Assembly (NCBI GenBank): GCA_903825065.1
Contig: CAIJZG010000063.1
Location: 1-10,776, forward strand
DNA: 10,776 nucleotides
Direction: 5' to 3'
Source: an uncultured Bacteroidota bacterium
Lineage (GTDB): Bacteria > Bacteroidota > Bacteroidia > Chitinophagales > Chitinophagaceae
Both the position numbers and the translations under genes were made by a program. Shown here in pieces: positions 1 to 7,805 of the stretch. Under the pieces are notes generated by a model that made no database searches, had not been told where the DNA came from, and worked only from the letters and a program-made list of their open reading frames with translations. How positions within the stretch are numbered: position 1 is the first letter of the stretch; the number at the start of each line of letters is the position of its first letter.

Positions 1-120
1 TGGAAGAGTTTATCAGGAATAGCACTCGGCATATTTATACTTTGTATGTTACTGTTTATTGACTGGAGAAAATTATTAATTGAAAAGAAATTTACTTTGA
101 ATTTTCATATCCTGAAATAG
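1..120 (+). CDS. C-terminal fragment of a membrane protein (5' end outside window)
   Basis: Frame 1 is open from the first base to a TAG at 118-120 and gives 39 residues. They contain one hydrophobic stretch (about residues 5-20, GIALGIFILCMLLF) followed by a basic tail with DWRK and IEKK. This looks like the last transmembrane helix and cytoplasmic tail of a polytopic membrane protein. A sugar transporter of the major facilitator type would suit the neighbourhood, but too little is present to assign a family. The gene converges on the acyltransferase gene with only 5 bp between stop codons. No clear hairpin terminator separates them. That it is the end of a real gene is likely; its identity is a guess. 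Confidence 0.55.
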   Translation, partial: WKSLSGIALGIFILCMLLFIDWRKLLIEKKFTLNFHILK

Positions 121-125
121 CCTGA

Positions 126-1229
126 TTATATTTTGAAAAATATTTTCTTTTTGTATAAAAATTCACAAAGCTTCCACTCCAGAAAGAAAACAGCTATTGC
201 GCTAAAGATCCCAATGACATTTGCAGAGCATCCTAAATAGGATAACAACCCATTCCCAAATACATGAATATATTCTGTAAACCAACGATCTGCAACAATT
301 TCAATGAAGAGATAAATAAAAAGTGAATTCATACCAATTACTGTAAATAGCTTTAAATATTTTTTATGTGCTTTCACATCAATCCACCAGTAACTTAATG
401 CTAGAAAAAGTAAACAATAACCCCCTGAAACAAACACAAAGGAGCTAGTAGCAATTCGTTTGATGATTGGAGTAATAGTTACATCCATACCAAATCCTAT
501 CAATAAAAATATAATACCGAAGAGAAGTAGCCATTTTATTTTTTCTTTCCATGAAAGTTCTGATAAAAGCAATTTACCTGCTAAGACTCCCCATATTGTG
601 TGAGCTGTTGTAGGAATACAATTAATCGCAACCCATCCTCCTTTATTAATTTTATTCATTAATAATAAATCAACATAATTTCCAAAATTCTGTTGATCAG
701 TAAAAGGTTTATCGAATCCAGTAATATGTGAATAGCGATACATCACCTCAGTTAACAATAATAATCCAATACTGAAGAGAAACTGCCATTTAAAATCCCA
801 TCTGAATATTAGAAATGCAACGAGTGTAGTAAATGATAATTGAGTAAGCACATCCCATAATTCAAATGACAATCCATTAGACCTAACAGCATAATCAATT
901 ACCCCCCAGAAAAAAAGCCAGCCTGATCTTTTCAATACTTTAATAAATGATTGATTCCAGCTGATTCCTTCTTTTTGCTGACGTTGCAAAGAATACACCA
1001 TTGCAGTGCCTGCCATGAACATGAATCCTGGTTGAATTAAATCCCAAAATCTTATCCCATTCCATGGATGATGAAAAAACTGATTAGTAATTAACTGTGC
1101 CGGATTACTTTCTAAAAAAGCATGTAGATATTGATATAAACCAGCACTTTCCAGCATTAACAATATCATGATGAATCCGCGCATAAAATCTAATGAAAGA
1201 ACACGATTAGGCATGGAATTGTTAATCAT
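126..1229 (-). CDS. DUF5009 / HGSNAT-like multi-pass membrane acyltransferase
   Basis: The protein has 367 residues and about ten hydrophobic segments, so it is an inner-membrane protein. The N-terminus carries RVLSLDFMRG (9-18), the signature of the COG4299/DUF5009 and heparan-alpha-glucosaminide N-acetyltransferase group. HHPWNG at 53-58 followed by DLIQPGFMFMAG (63-74) matches the HxxWNG...DLVxPxFxFxxG block of that group; His53 aligns with the histidine regarded as catalytic in human HGSNAT. Another family-like block is IPTTAHTIWGVLAGK (205-219). Family members are thought to move an acetyl group from cytoplasmic acetyl-CoA to a sugar on the other side of the membrane. This is the last gene of the operon, 11 bp after the alpha-glucosidase stop. 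The first ATG is used; Met6 is an alternative start that leaves the RVLSLD block intact. The acceptor here is unknown; an acetylated sugar from the pathway is an inference. Confidence 0.85.
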   Translation of the reverse strand: MINNSMPNRVLSLDFMRGFIMILLMLESAGLYQYLHAFLESNPAQLITNQFFHHPWNGIRFWDLIQPGFMFMAGTAMVYSLQRQQKEGISWNQSFIKVLKRSGWLFFWGVIDYAVRSNGLSFELWDVLTQLSFTTLVAFLIFRWDFKWQFLFSIGLLLLTEVMYRYSHITGFDKPFTDQQNFGNYVDLLLMNKINKGGWVAINCIPTTAHTIWGVLAGKLLLSELSWKEKIKWLLLFGIIFLLIGFGMDVTITPIIKRIATSSFVFVSGGYCLLFLALSYWWIDVKAHKKYLKLFTVIGMNSLFIYLFIEIVADRWFTEYIHVFGNGLLSYLGCSANVIGIFSAIAVFFLEWKLCEFLYKKKIFFKI

Positions 1230-1240
1230 AAACTACATTT

Positions 1241-2965
1241 TTAATTCAATTGATAAACGATAGATTCATAGGGTGCTAAAACTCCATTACTTGATGGATT
1301 TGGATAATTTGCCAGAACAACTTTTGATCTGGCAAAATTCATCTTTAAGTTTGGTTTTGCTTGGTGACTACTGAAGTTAAGTAATACCAAGAATTTTTTA
1401 CCCTCAAATTCTCTTAAATAAGCATATACATCATGATTTGATTTGTCTAACAAAGTATATTTCCCATAAATCAAGGCAGGATTCTTTTGGCGCAAATCAG
1501 TAGCTTTTCTGAAATAGTTTAATACAGACTGTTGGTTCATTTCTTGTTCGGCTCTATTGATATATTTAAAATTAGTATTCACTTGAATCCAAGGCGTACC
1601 TGTTGAAAACCCTGCATTTTTAGAATCATCCCATTGAAATGGAGTTCTTCCATTATCCCTACATTCAAATTGAATACGCTTCATGAATTGATTGATATCA
1701 CCTCCATGATTCAGTTGATACTGATACTCGTTCAAAGTTGACATGTCGCGGTAATCTGTAATTTTTTCGAATCCTGCATTAGTCATCCCTAATTCATCTC
1801 CATTATAGATAAAAGGAGTTCCTCGCATAGTTAGCAAAAAAGTGGAAAGCATTTTTGAAGAGAGCTCTCTGAATTCAGGACTAGCATTACCAAAACGATT
1901 TACAATCCTCGCCTGATCATGACTTGCTAAAAATATAGAAAGCCAGCCTTTATTCGCAAAAACGCTATCCCATTTACTAAATGTTTCTTTAAATTTTATA
2001 AAGTCATAACCTTCCATCTTAGCTAAATCGATTGCATCAAATGCATAAGCCATGTTCAATTCATTTCTGTCGGCATCAACTAAATCATGTGCATCTTGAT
2101 AATTATTACCAGCACCTTCTGCCACAGTCATTACATCATACTTACTAAAAACCTCTTGATTCATTTCTTTCAGGTAGTCGTGTAAGTGTGGACCCATCGC
2201 ATAATAGGGTACAAAATTATTTTCGAACCCTGTCGGGAATGCTGGAAAACTAGTGTCTTTTGATGCAAATTGAAAAGCATCTAAACGATAACCATCAATT
2301 CCCTTATCTGCCCAAAACTTCATGATATCATAAATTTCTTTTCGGACCTTTGGATTTTCCCAGTTCAAATCAGGTTGCTTTTTTGAAAAATAGTGTAAGT
2401 AATACGCATTGGTAACTGAGTCGTATTTCCATGCATCATGATTTACGTCAAAGAGACTATAACGGTAATTAGGCTTTACCCTTTCTGCATCCCACCAATG
2501 ATAATAATTTCTATACGGACTAGTTCTAGAACTTTTGCTTTGTTTAAACCACTCATGTTCATCGCTACTATGATTTAATACGAAATCCATCACTAATTTA
2601 ATTCCCCGTTCATGAAGCCCTTTCAAAAGCAAATCAAAATCTGCCATTGTTCCGAAGTCTTTCATGATATTTCGATAATCGCTTACATCATACCCATTAT
2701 CATCGTTGGGAGAACTGTAAATAGGATTCAACCAAATAGTATTTACACCTAAACTTTTTATATAGTCGAGTTTAGAGATAATTCCCCTTAGATCTCCGAT
2801 ACCATCCCCATCACTATCTTTAAAACTGCGTGGATAAATCTGATATACGACTGCTTCCTTCCACCACTTTTTATCTGTTCCTTTTTTTGCAACTAAACTA
2901 GTTTGAGAATTACAGTTTAGAATTGATGCCAACAAAATAGCAATCGAGCATAGTATTATTTTCAT
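1241..2965 (-). CDS. Secreted GH13 alpha-glucosidase (oligo-1,6-glucosidase group)
   Basis: A 574-residue retaining alpha-glucosidase that releases glucose from the non-reducing ends of short alpha-glucans. A signal peptide spans about residues 1-21 (hydrophobic IILCSIAILLASIL, then NCNSQ); Cys18 could make it a lipoprotein, but Asn at -1 is a poor lipobox. GH13 regions are complete: I, DFVLNH (127-132); V, QPDLN (197-201), typical of the oligo-1,6-glucosidase group; II, GYRLDA with nucleophile Asp229; III, VAEG with acid/base Glu283; IV, ASHD ending His349-Asp350. DSDGDGIGDL (50-59) is the calcium-binding loop of this group, and RDNGRTPFQWD near residue 440 is another hallmark. Ala230 follows the nucleophile; in characterised enzymes Val there favours alpha-1,6 bonds and Ala or Thr favours alpha-1,4, so alpha-1,4 activity is predicted. 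A 116-bp gap with palindromes precedes this gene, so it may have its own promoter. Confidence 0.93.
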   Translation of the reverse strand: MKIILCSIAILLASILNCNSQTSLVAKKGTDKKWWKEAVVYQIYPRSFKDSDGDGIGDLRGIISKLDYIKSLGVNTIWLNPIYSSPNDDNGYDVSDYRNIMKDFGTMADFDLLLKGLHERGIKLVMDFVLNHSSDEHEWFKQSKSSRTSPYRNYYHWWDAERVKPNYRYSLFDVNHDAWKYDSVTNAYYLHYFSKKQPDLNWENPKVRKEIYDIMKFWADKGIDGYRLDAFQFASKDTSFPAFPTGFENNFVPYYAMGPHLHDYLKEMNQEVFSKYDVMTVAEGAGNNYQDAHDLVDADRNELNMAYAFDAIDLAKMEGYDFIKFKETFSKWDSVFANKGWLSIFLASHDQARIVNRFGNASPEFRELSSKMLSTFLLTMRGTPFIYNGDELGMTNAGFEKITDYRDMSTLNEYQYQLNHGGDINQFMKRIQFECRDNGRTPFQWDDSKNAGFSTGTPWIQVNTNFKYINRAEQEMNQQSVLNYFRKATDLRQKNPALIYGKYTLLDKSNHDVYAYLREFEGKKFLVLLNFSSHQAKPNLKMNFARSKVVLANYPNPSSNGVLAPYESIVYQLN

Positions 2966-2972
2966 ACAAGAA

Positions 2973-2986
2973 AAAGTTTAAACTTT
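2973..2986. repeat. 14-bp perfect palindrome in the alpha-glucosidase leader
   Basis: AAAGTTTAAACTTT reads the same on both strands. It lies 7 bp upstream of the alpha-glucosidase start codon, just downstream of the candidate promoter. It could be an operator, a small hairpin near the ribosome-binding site, or a chance product of AT-rich sequence. Confidence 0.4.
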
Positions 2987-3048
2987 AGTGCTATGAAAAT
3001 AAACATTGCCAAAGTTATTTTTCAACTCTTTTAGAAATAATTTAATCG

Positions 3049-3058
3049 CAAACGTTTG
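3049..3058. promoter_or_regulatory. Putative LacI-family operator core, CAAACGTTTG
   Basis: This is a perfect 10-bp palindrome with the central CG and AAACGTTT core that typify operators of LacI/GalR-family regulators. It lies in the gap before the alpha-glucosidase, about 85-95 bp from its start codon and upstream of the candidate promoter. No LacI-family gene is in the window, so a regulator encoded elsewhere would be needed. Assignment rests on motif shape alone. Confidence 0.35.
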
Positions 3059-3081
3059 ATGTTTAGAAAAAATTAGGGTGG

Positions 3082-4008
3082 TTATTTCCCCAACAAAAAC
3101 TGAAGGGGAATTCCAAATCGGTCTCTCCAGGAATTTTCGCTATGATCCTGACCTGGAAAAAATTTGGTAATCCATTTTTGTTCAGAATACCCTTTTTCTT
3201 TCATTACTTCATCAACTTTCATTTGCAATGGAGGATATAGCGCATCAAGTGTTTTATCACCATAGTCAAAATAAATTTTATGATTCTTTGGATTTGGGAG
3301 TTTGTTTTTTAAATAGTTTACAAATGCATCAGGAATGGGATTATCCTTCATTACAAATATTCCTGGCCAATGGGTAGACAAACAAGCTGCACCACCAAAT
3401 ACTTTTGGATATTCACAAATTGCATACATAGAAATTAATCCTCCCATACTACTTCCTGCAATGAATGTATGTTGTTGATCGTTTTTTGTAGCGTACTTTT
3501 TATCAATGATTGGTTTTAATTCTTCCACAAGAAATTTTAAGTATTTGTCTGATTGTATTTGATAATTTCCAAAAACAGATACCCCATTATTTCTTGCCGC
3601 ATTAAGAACTAAATCTTTTTGATTAATATCAAGGCTCTCAAACGGTTTCTGAGGAAAATAATCTGCATACCTACTCTTATCGCCATTCCAAATGCCAACA
3701 ACAATAAATTCTTCTAGCTTTCCTTCATCTAATAAACGACTAACCGTTTTATCGATATCCCAAGATTTTTTATTCCAGGTGATTGAGCTGTCAAAAAGCA
3801 TCTGACCATCATGCATATATAAAACTGCATATCTTTTCTTTGCGTTATACCCTTCAGGCAACCAAACATCTACATTTCTAGCATCCACATATTTGGAAGG
3901 CATTTTTTCGATTCGTTCGATGGTACCCTTTATCACTTTAGGAATGCCTTGTGCTTGAAGTTGAGAAATTGATAAAATAGATATTATAATCAGGTACTTA
4001 AGTTTCAT
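3082..4008 (-). CDS. Secreted alpha/beta-hydrolase esterase (PF00756 type)
   Basis: 308 residues from the preferred start. An ATG 27 bp upstream (4033-4035) would add MCHDLKTYK before the signal peptide; the internal ATG at 4006-4008 is better because it gives a clean signal peptide (MKLKYLIIISILSISQLQAQ) and overlaps the upstream TGA as ATGA, a normal coupling arrangement. The fold is the putative esterase/enterochelin-esterase-like type: VWLPEGY...YAVLYMHDGQ near 49-70, nucleophile Ser187 in GSSMG (185-189), likely acid Asp251 in DYGD, and His289 in GQDHSE. These enzymes remove acyl groups from sugars, or hydrolyse feruloyl or siderophore esters. Placement between two GH13 genes suggests deacylation of a carbohydrate, probably in the periplasm or outside the cell. 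Substrate is not predictable from sequence. Confidence 0.85.
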   Translation of the reverse strand: MKLKYLIIISILSISQLQAQGIPKVIKGTIERIEKMPSKYVDARNVDVWLPEGYNAKKRYAVLYMHDGQMLFDSSITWNKKSWDIDKTVSRLLDEGKLEEFIVVGIWNGDKSRYADYFPQKPFESLDINQKDLVLNAARNNGVSVFGNYQIQSDKYLKFLVEELKPIIDKKYATKNDQQHTFIAGSSMGGLISMYAICEYPKVFGGAACLSTHWPGIFVMKDNPIPDAFVNYLKNKLPNPKNHKIYFDYGDKTLDALYPPLQMKVDEVMKEKGYSEQKWITKFFPGQDHSENSWRDRFGIPLQFLLGK

Positions 4009-5858
4009 TTTATACGTTTTAAGATCATGGCACAAATAGGAGTCAATGAAATTTTATTTCCTTTAAATATTTGATTTGTCAATAGTTCCTGGTATTCCCC
4101 TTTTGAAGGGAGGTCAATTGTAGCTATTTGATTCTCAAGATTAAAGATTACAAATAGCTCATTTTCCCCGTCTGTTCTTTTATATCCTAATTTTTTTCCT
4201 TCCGCTAAGAAAAATTTCAGATCCCCAGAATATAACGCAGTATTTGATTCCCGAATACTAATTAATTTCTGATACCAATTAAATTGGTCCTGATTAAACG
4301 CTAAGCTATCAATTTGCTTTTCTCCTTTTTCAAAATAATTTCTTGTCTCTGGATCAAATTTGAATTCTTTCCACATCAAAGGCTTTCTATTAAATGGATC
4401 ATCAGCACCCCACATTCCCATTTCTTCTCCATTAAAAACCTGAGGTGCGCCGATTGTTGTAAAAAGATGTACTAAATAGAGTTTTAAACGCTGATATGTT
4501 TCTTTTTCAGGCTTTCCTGTTTTGTAATTTTTATTATCAGTTGGAGTTGCGCCGAATTTATATTTATTGGGGTTGAAAAAATCAGTCAATAACCTTGGTG
4601 CATCGTGCGTAGAAGACACATTCATCATTGCATAACGATTTGCTTGGGGAACCCTATTCCATTGCAATTCTAGACTATCCTTAAAAGTTTTTGCATCAAT
4701 TGAAAAATCATTTTTTGCGAAAAAATATCTGGCAGGACGATAAGTTTGATAATACATTACTGCATCAAATACATCACCTTGGGTATAGGGCGCAGGATTC
4801 ATTAATTTATCGGGCCATTGTTCCCACCATATTTCGCCTATTAAATACGCATTGGGTTTTATATCACGAACCTGTTTACGAAAATCTCTCCAGAAAACCA
4901 TTCCAATTTGATCTGCTACGTCCAAGCGATACCCATCAACTCCATTGTTTGCATTACCATCTGGTGCTAACCATCTTTTTGTAACAGCAAAAATATGTGC
5001 CTTTGCGCCCTCATTAATATCGCCTTCATAAGGATGTCCTGTTATTCGAGCAGTAGTAATGCCTACTTTTTTTAATTCCGGCAAACTATTAATTCCTAGC
5101 CACCCTTTATAAGCAAACTCATTTTGAGAAGTGGAAGGATTATCAAATGAAATAATATCGTACCAATCTTTATATTTAGATTTTTCTTGGTTTTTTATAA
5201 TATCCTGCCATGCCCAAAAATTAGTACCAGTATGATTCCAGGAATAATCAATAATAATCTTCATTCCAAGCCGATGTACTTCCTTCACTAATTTTAAAAA
5301 TAATTTATCTGCTGTTGTCCATTTCCATGTTTTAGAATCACCTGGATTTTCTGATGCAATAATTTTTTGATCTCCTGTTGGATCTGGTCCAAAATTCACA
5401 TCGATATGATGATAATTTCTCGCATCATATTTATGCATGGAAGGTGCATCATTTATTGGATTCAGAAAAAGTGCCGTTATCCCTAATGATTGGAGATAGG
5501 GTAATTTGTCAATCACCCCCTGTAAGTCACCGCCATATTTCCTATTCTGAAGATTTGCACTTATATCCATTCCAGCATTTTCTGCCCATCTATCTCTTTG
5601 ATACCAATTGGAAGTCCAAGGAGTTATAGACCAATCGTTGGGTACATACTCTTTTAAAAATGGGGTATTCACCGTTTCAGGAGTAGGATCATTTTTGTGA
5701 TCCCCATTATAAAATCTTTCAACAAAAATCTGATACCATATGGCTTTCTTTGCCCAGACAGGAGGCTTTGAAAAAGAACCAATATTTGTTTGTGCATTTG
5801 TTGCCACTGCTAAAGACAATGAAATAATGACTAACCCTATTCTATTATTCATGAGCAT
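4005..5858 (-). CDS. Secreted GH13 amylase / neopullulanase-like glycosidase
   Basis: A 617-residue GH13 enzyme expected to cleave alpha-1,4 bonds in maltodextrins or related alpha-glucosides. The signal peptide is about residues 1-22 (...LAVATNAQ). The barrel starts at once with AIWYQIFVERFYNGD (39-53), so no N-terminal CBM34-like domain is present, unlike classical neopullulanases and cyclomaltodextrinases. Conserved regions: I, DYSWNH (204-209); II, GYRLDV with nucleophile Asp313; III, GEIWW with acid/base Glu342; IV, SSTHD with His418-Asp419. Where the neopullulanase group has MPKLN this protein has SLPELK (258-263). A C-terminal beta domain follows from about residue 520. Two start codons are possible, at 5858 and 5852 (MNNRIG), 3 and 9 bp after the GH127 stop; the signal peptide works with either. 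Its stop overlaps the esterase start by 4 bp. Exact specificity is open. Confidence 0.9.
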   Translation of the reverse strand: MLMNNRIGLVIISLSLAVATNAQTNIGSFSKPPVWAKKAIWYQIFVERFYNGDHKNDPTPETVNTPFLKEYVPNDWSITPWTSNWYQRDRWAENAGMDISANLQNRKYGGDLQGVIDKLPYLQSLGITALFLNPINDAPSMHKYDARNYHHIDVNFGPDPTGDQKIIASENPGDSKTWKWTTADKLFLKLVKEVHRLGMKIIIDYSWNHTGTNFWAWQDIIKNQEKSKYKDWYDIISFDNPSTSQNEFAYKGWLGINSLPELKKVGITTARITGHPYEGDINEGAKAHIFAVTKRWLAPDGNANNGVDGYRLDVADQIGMVFWRDFRKQVRDIKPNAYLIGEIWWEQWPDKLMNPAPYTQGDVFDAVMYYQTYRPARYFFAKNDFSIDAKTFKDSLELQWNRVPQANRYAMMNVSSTHDAPRLLTDFFNPNKYKFGATPTDNKNYKTGKPEKETYQRLKLYLVHLFTTIGAPQVFNGEEMGMWGADDPFNRKPLMWKEFKFDPETRNYFEKGEKQIDSLAFNQDQFNWYQKLISIRESNTALYSGDLKFFLAEGKKLGYKRTDGENELFVIFNLENQIATIDLPSKGEYQELLTNQIFKGNKISLTPICAMILKRIK

Positions 5859-5861
5859 TAT

Positions 5862-7805
5862 TTAATCCGCTTTTTTAAAAGTAGTTTGTCGTAAAATAGT
5901 CTTACCCATTGGCATTAATTCCAATGTCATATTTTTTCCGGTTTCAAGATCCTGCATATTTGTATTAAACAGAAGCTCTTTTGAATTTTTATTTTTCGAT
6001 ATGGGCTTTCCTGTATAAAGATAAATCGACTTAACTACAGGTGTGTAAGTCATTTCTTTCAATCCCGCTACCGGATAATATTTTGTAACCTTCTGATTAG
6101 CTTCAATATCATGTGCCAATACCAATGGCCCGTACATAAAATATTGCTCGCCTTGATGGGTTTGATGGAGCTGTACTTTTAGGTGCATTTTTAATCTAAG
6201 TGTGGCACCATTTTTCCAAACTCTATTTATTTTTATAAAATCGCCTTCCTTTTCATAAGGCATATTTAAAACATAATCATTGAGACCTTCTGGTTTTCTT
6301 ATAATCAAATTAAATGCGGTATTTTTTTTACACTCAATTTTAAATATGATTTCATCTTGATAGGGATAATTCGTTATTTCTTTAATAGTAATTCTTTCCC
6401 CCTTAATTACTGTTTTCAATTCACTTGGACCTAATAAGGCTGCATAAATATTATCTCCTTGGTGAAGCCACATATGTTCTACGTAAGAAGCAACAATTTT
6501 TCCAGCATTGGGTACACAACATACTGCGGCCTCTTTATGAACTGGAGAATACCGATAACGAGTTTGACTTTTATCAGATTGATCTCCATTTTTTCCACCT
6601 TCCAAAGCATAACTATTATCAGTCTTTAAATAACAAATAGCACTTTCAGTAGGATGAGATGCCCCAAGTGCAGCATTAAAAAATAATTTTTCAATTTTAT
6701 TGCCATAAACTGGATTATTAGTTTTCATAAATAAACTAATATAAGCATCCATTAATTCTAATAAGGAACAGTATTCATATCCAGTTTTTGTTTCATCAGC
6801 TGTTCTGCCACCAATAAACTCATCTCCAATAGCAGCGCCTGAGGCAGTTGTTTCTTTTTCAATTTTTTTAAGAAACCCCTCAAGTGTTGATTTAAGCGAT
6901 TTTTCTCCAGTTGCCTGATAAGAAGCCGCAATTGATCTTAGATGCTCATAGGTATGAACGCTATGTCCCATGAGAGGTATTGAAGCATTTAAAAGTTTAA
7001 ACTGCTGAGCATCTTCATTCAACTTTTGAATTGAAAAGTCTTGATAGAGAAAAGGGATATAATCTAGATAGTTTCTATTTTTTGTAATTGCATACAATTG
7101 CTCTAAAACATCTGTAAAGGCAAGACCATGTGTTAATCCTCCAGCATTGGGATTTTTAGTTGCAAATGGGTGTGATTTGTTGATAGTATAATTTTGCATA
7201 ACATTGTCTGCACATTTTATTACCGCATCTAATACTCGACAATCGTTTGTATAATTATACCAAGAGAGTAATGCCCTACAAATGGTAGTTTTAGACCACA
7301 GCTCTCCATTCTCATCGTTGAAATGATAACGTAGTTCTTTATCATATATTCCTAGATACCCATCAGCATCTTGTGTACTTAATATGTAATTTATTTTTGT
7401 AGCAATTTTATTTAAATGAATAGTATCACGCAATAAAGCTGCCGTTCGAATATATCCGTCCAACCAATTGCTTTGGGTTTCACTATTCCACCAAAGAAAT
7501 TGTGATTGAAATTCCCCAGCATCTGAGATAGCTCCTACATTTTTATGTTGCACTTTTTTAGATAACCGATCTTTCCCATAAATATCATCCTCTTGAATTA
7601 AAGCTGGTTCAAGTTGATCTAGATTACCTGTAAATCCCTTTAGGTTCTGGCTTAACTTTTCTTTTAACCAACCATTTGGAACAATTTGATTAATTGAAAA
7701 TTTTACCTGAATTTCTGATATAGGCTGGATAGTTTGAGAATTTACATGCAAGCAAATTAAAATTGGAAGTAAATAACCAATGTATCTTAATTTAAATGTA
7801 ATCAT
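5862..7805 (-). CDS. Secreted GH127-type (DUF1680) beta-L-arabinofuranosidase
   Basis: 647 residues, with an N-terminal signal peptide (about 1-24, YLLPILICLHVNSQ), an (alpha/alpha)6-type catalytic region and C-terminal beta domains, the usual size for GH127. This family uses a zinc-bound cysteine as nucleophile. The expected residues are present: Glu329 in GDEFIGG fits the acid/base; Glu344 and Cys346 in YEYC, and Cys429-Cys430 in the AAVCCVPN motif, fit the zinc-binding set of the Bifidobacterium enzyme HypBA1, in which the first Cys of the CC pair is the nucleophile. The predicted reaction is removal of terminal beta-L-arabinofuranose; relatives with other activities exist, so the sugar is not certain. 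The start codon lies inside the upstream gene (14-bp overlap) and no later Met precedes the signal peptide. The next gene begins 3 bp after its stop. Confidence 0.88.
   Translation of the reverse strand: MITFKLRYIGYLLPILICLHVNSQTIQPISEIQVKFSINQIVPNGWLKEKLSQNLKGFTGNLDQLEPALIQEDDIYGKDRLSKKVQHKNVGAISDAGEFQSQFLWWNSETQSNWLDGYIRTAALLRDTIHLNKIATKINYILSTQDADGYLGIYDKELRYHFNDENGELWSKTTICRALLSWYNYTNDCRVLDAVIKCADNVMQNYTINKSHPFATKNPNAGGLTHGLAFTDVLEQLYAITKNRNYLDYIPFLYQDFSIQKLNEDAQQFKLLNASIPLMGHSVHTYEHLRSIAASYQATGEKSLKSTLEGFLKKIEKETTASGAAIGDEFIGGRTADETKTGYEYCSLLELMDAYISLFMKTNNPVYGNKIEKLFFNAALGASHPTESAICYLKTDNSYALEGGKNGDQSDKSQTRYRYSPVHKEAAVCCVPNAGKIVASYVEHMWLHQGDNIYAALLGPSELKTVIKGERITIKEITNYPYQDEIIFKIECKKNTAFNLIIRKPEGLNDYVLNMPYEKEGDFIKINRVWKNGATLRLKMHLKVQLHQTHQGEQYFMYGPLVLAHDIEANQKVTKYYPVAGLKEMTYTPVVKSIYLYTGKPISKNKNSKELLFNTNMQDLETGKNMTLELMPMGKTILRQTTFKKAD

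Larger units (their letters stand above)
2966..3081 (-). promoter_or_regulatory. Intergenic region with possible internal promoter for the alpha-glucosidase
   Basis: This is the only long gap (116 bp) inside the seven-gene block. On the minus strand TTG at 3025-3023 lies 21 bp before TATTTTCA (3001-2994), a partial match to the Bacteroidota -33 TTTG / -7 TAnnTTTG promoter pattern (four of six fixed -7 positions). A transcript from there would begin near 2990, about 25 nt before the start codon. The two palindromes listed separately lie upstream and downstream of this pair. The promoter match is weak; the gap length and the palindromes are the better evidence for a regulatory role. Confidence 0.3.

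Noticed and set aside
128..155. Possible bidirectional terminator between the two convergent genes
   Set aside because: GAAAAATATTTTC is nearly palindromic but purely AT-rich in its stem and lies inside the acyltransferase coding end; too weak to call.
2900..2965. Lipoprotein signal on the alpha-glucosidase
   Set aside because: Cys18 follows a hydrophobic stretch, but the preceding ILN is not a good lipobox; an ordinary signal peptide ending near NSQ is equally likely. Left as an option in the gene entry.
4009..4035. Upstream ATG adding nine residues to the esterase
   Set aside because: It puts MCHDLKTYK before the signal peptide and deepens the overlap with the upstream gene. The ATGA overlap at 4005-4008 gives a better start.
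4691..4984. 97-codon plus-strand ORF
   Set aside because: Lies wholly inside the GH13 gene on the other strand, which has intact catalytic motifs. The His-rich translation is typical of a shadow frame.
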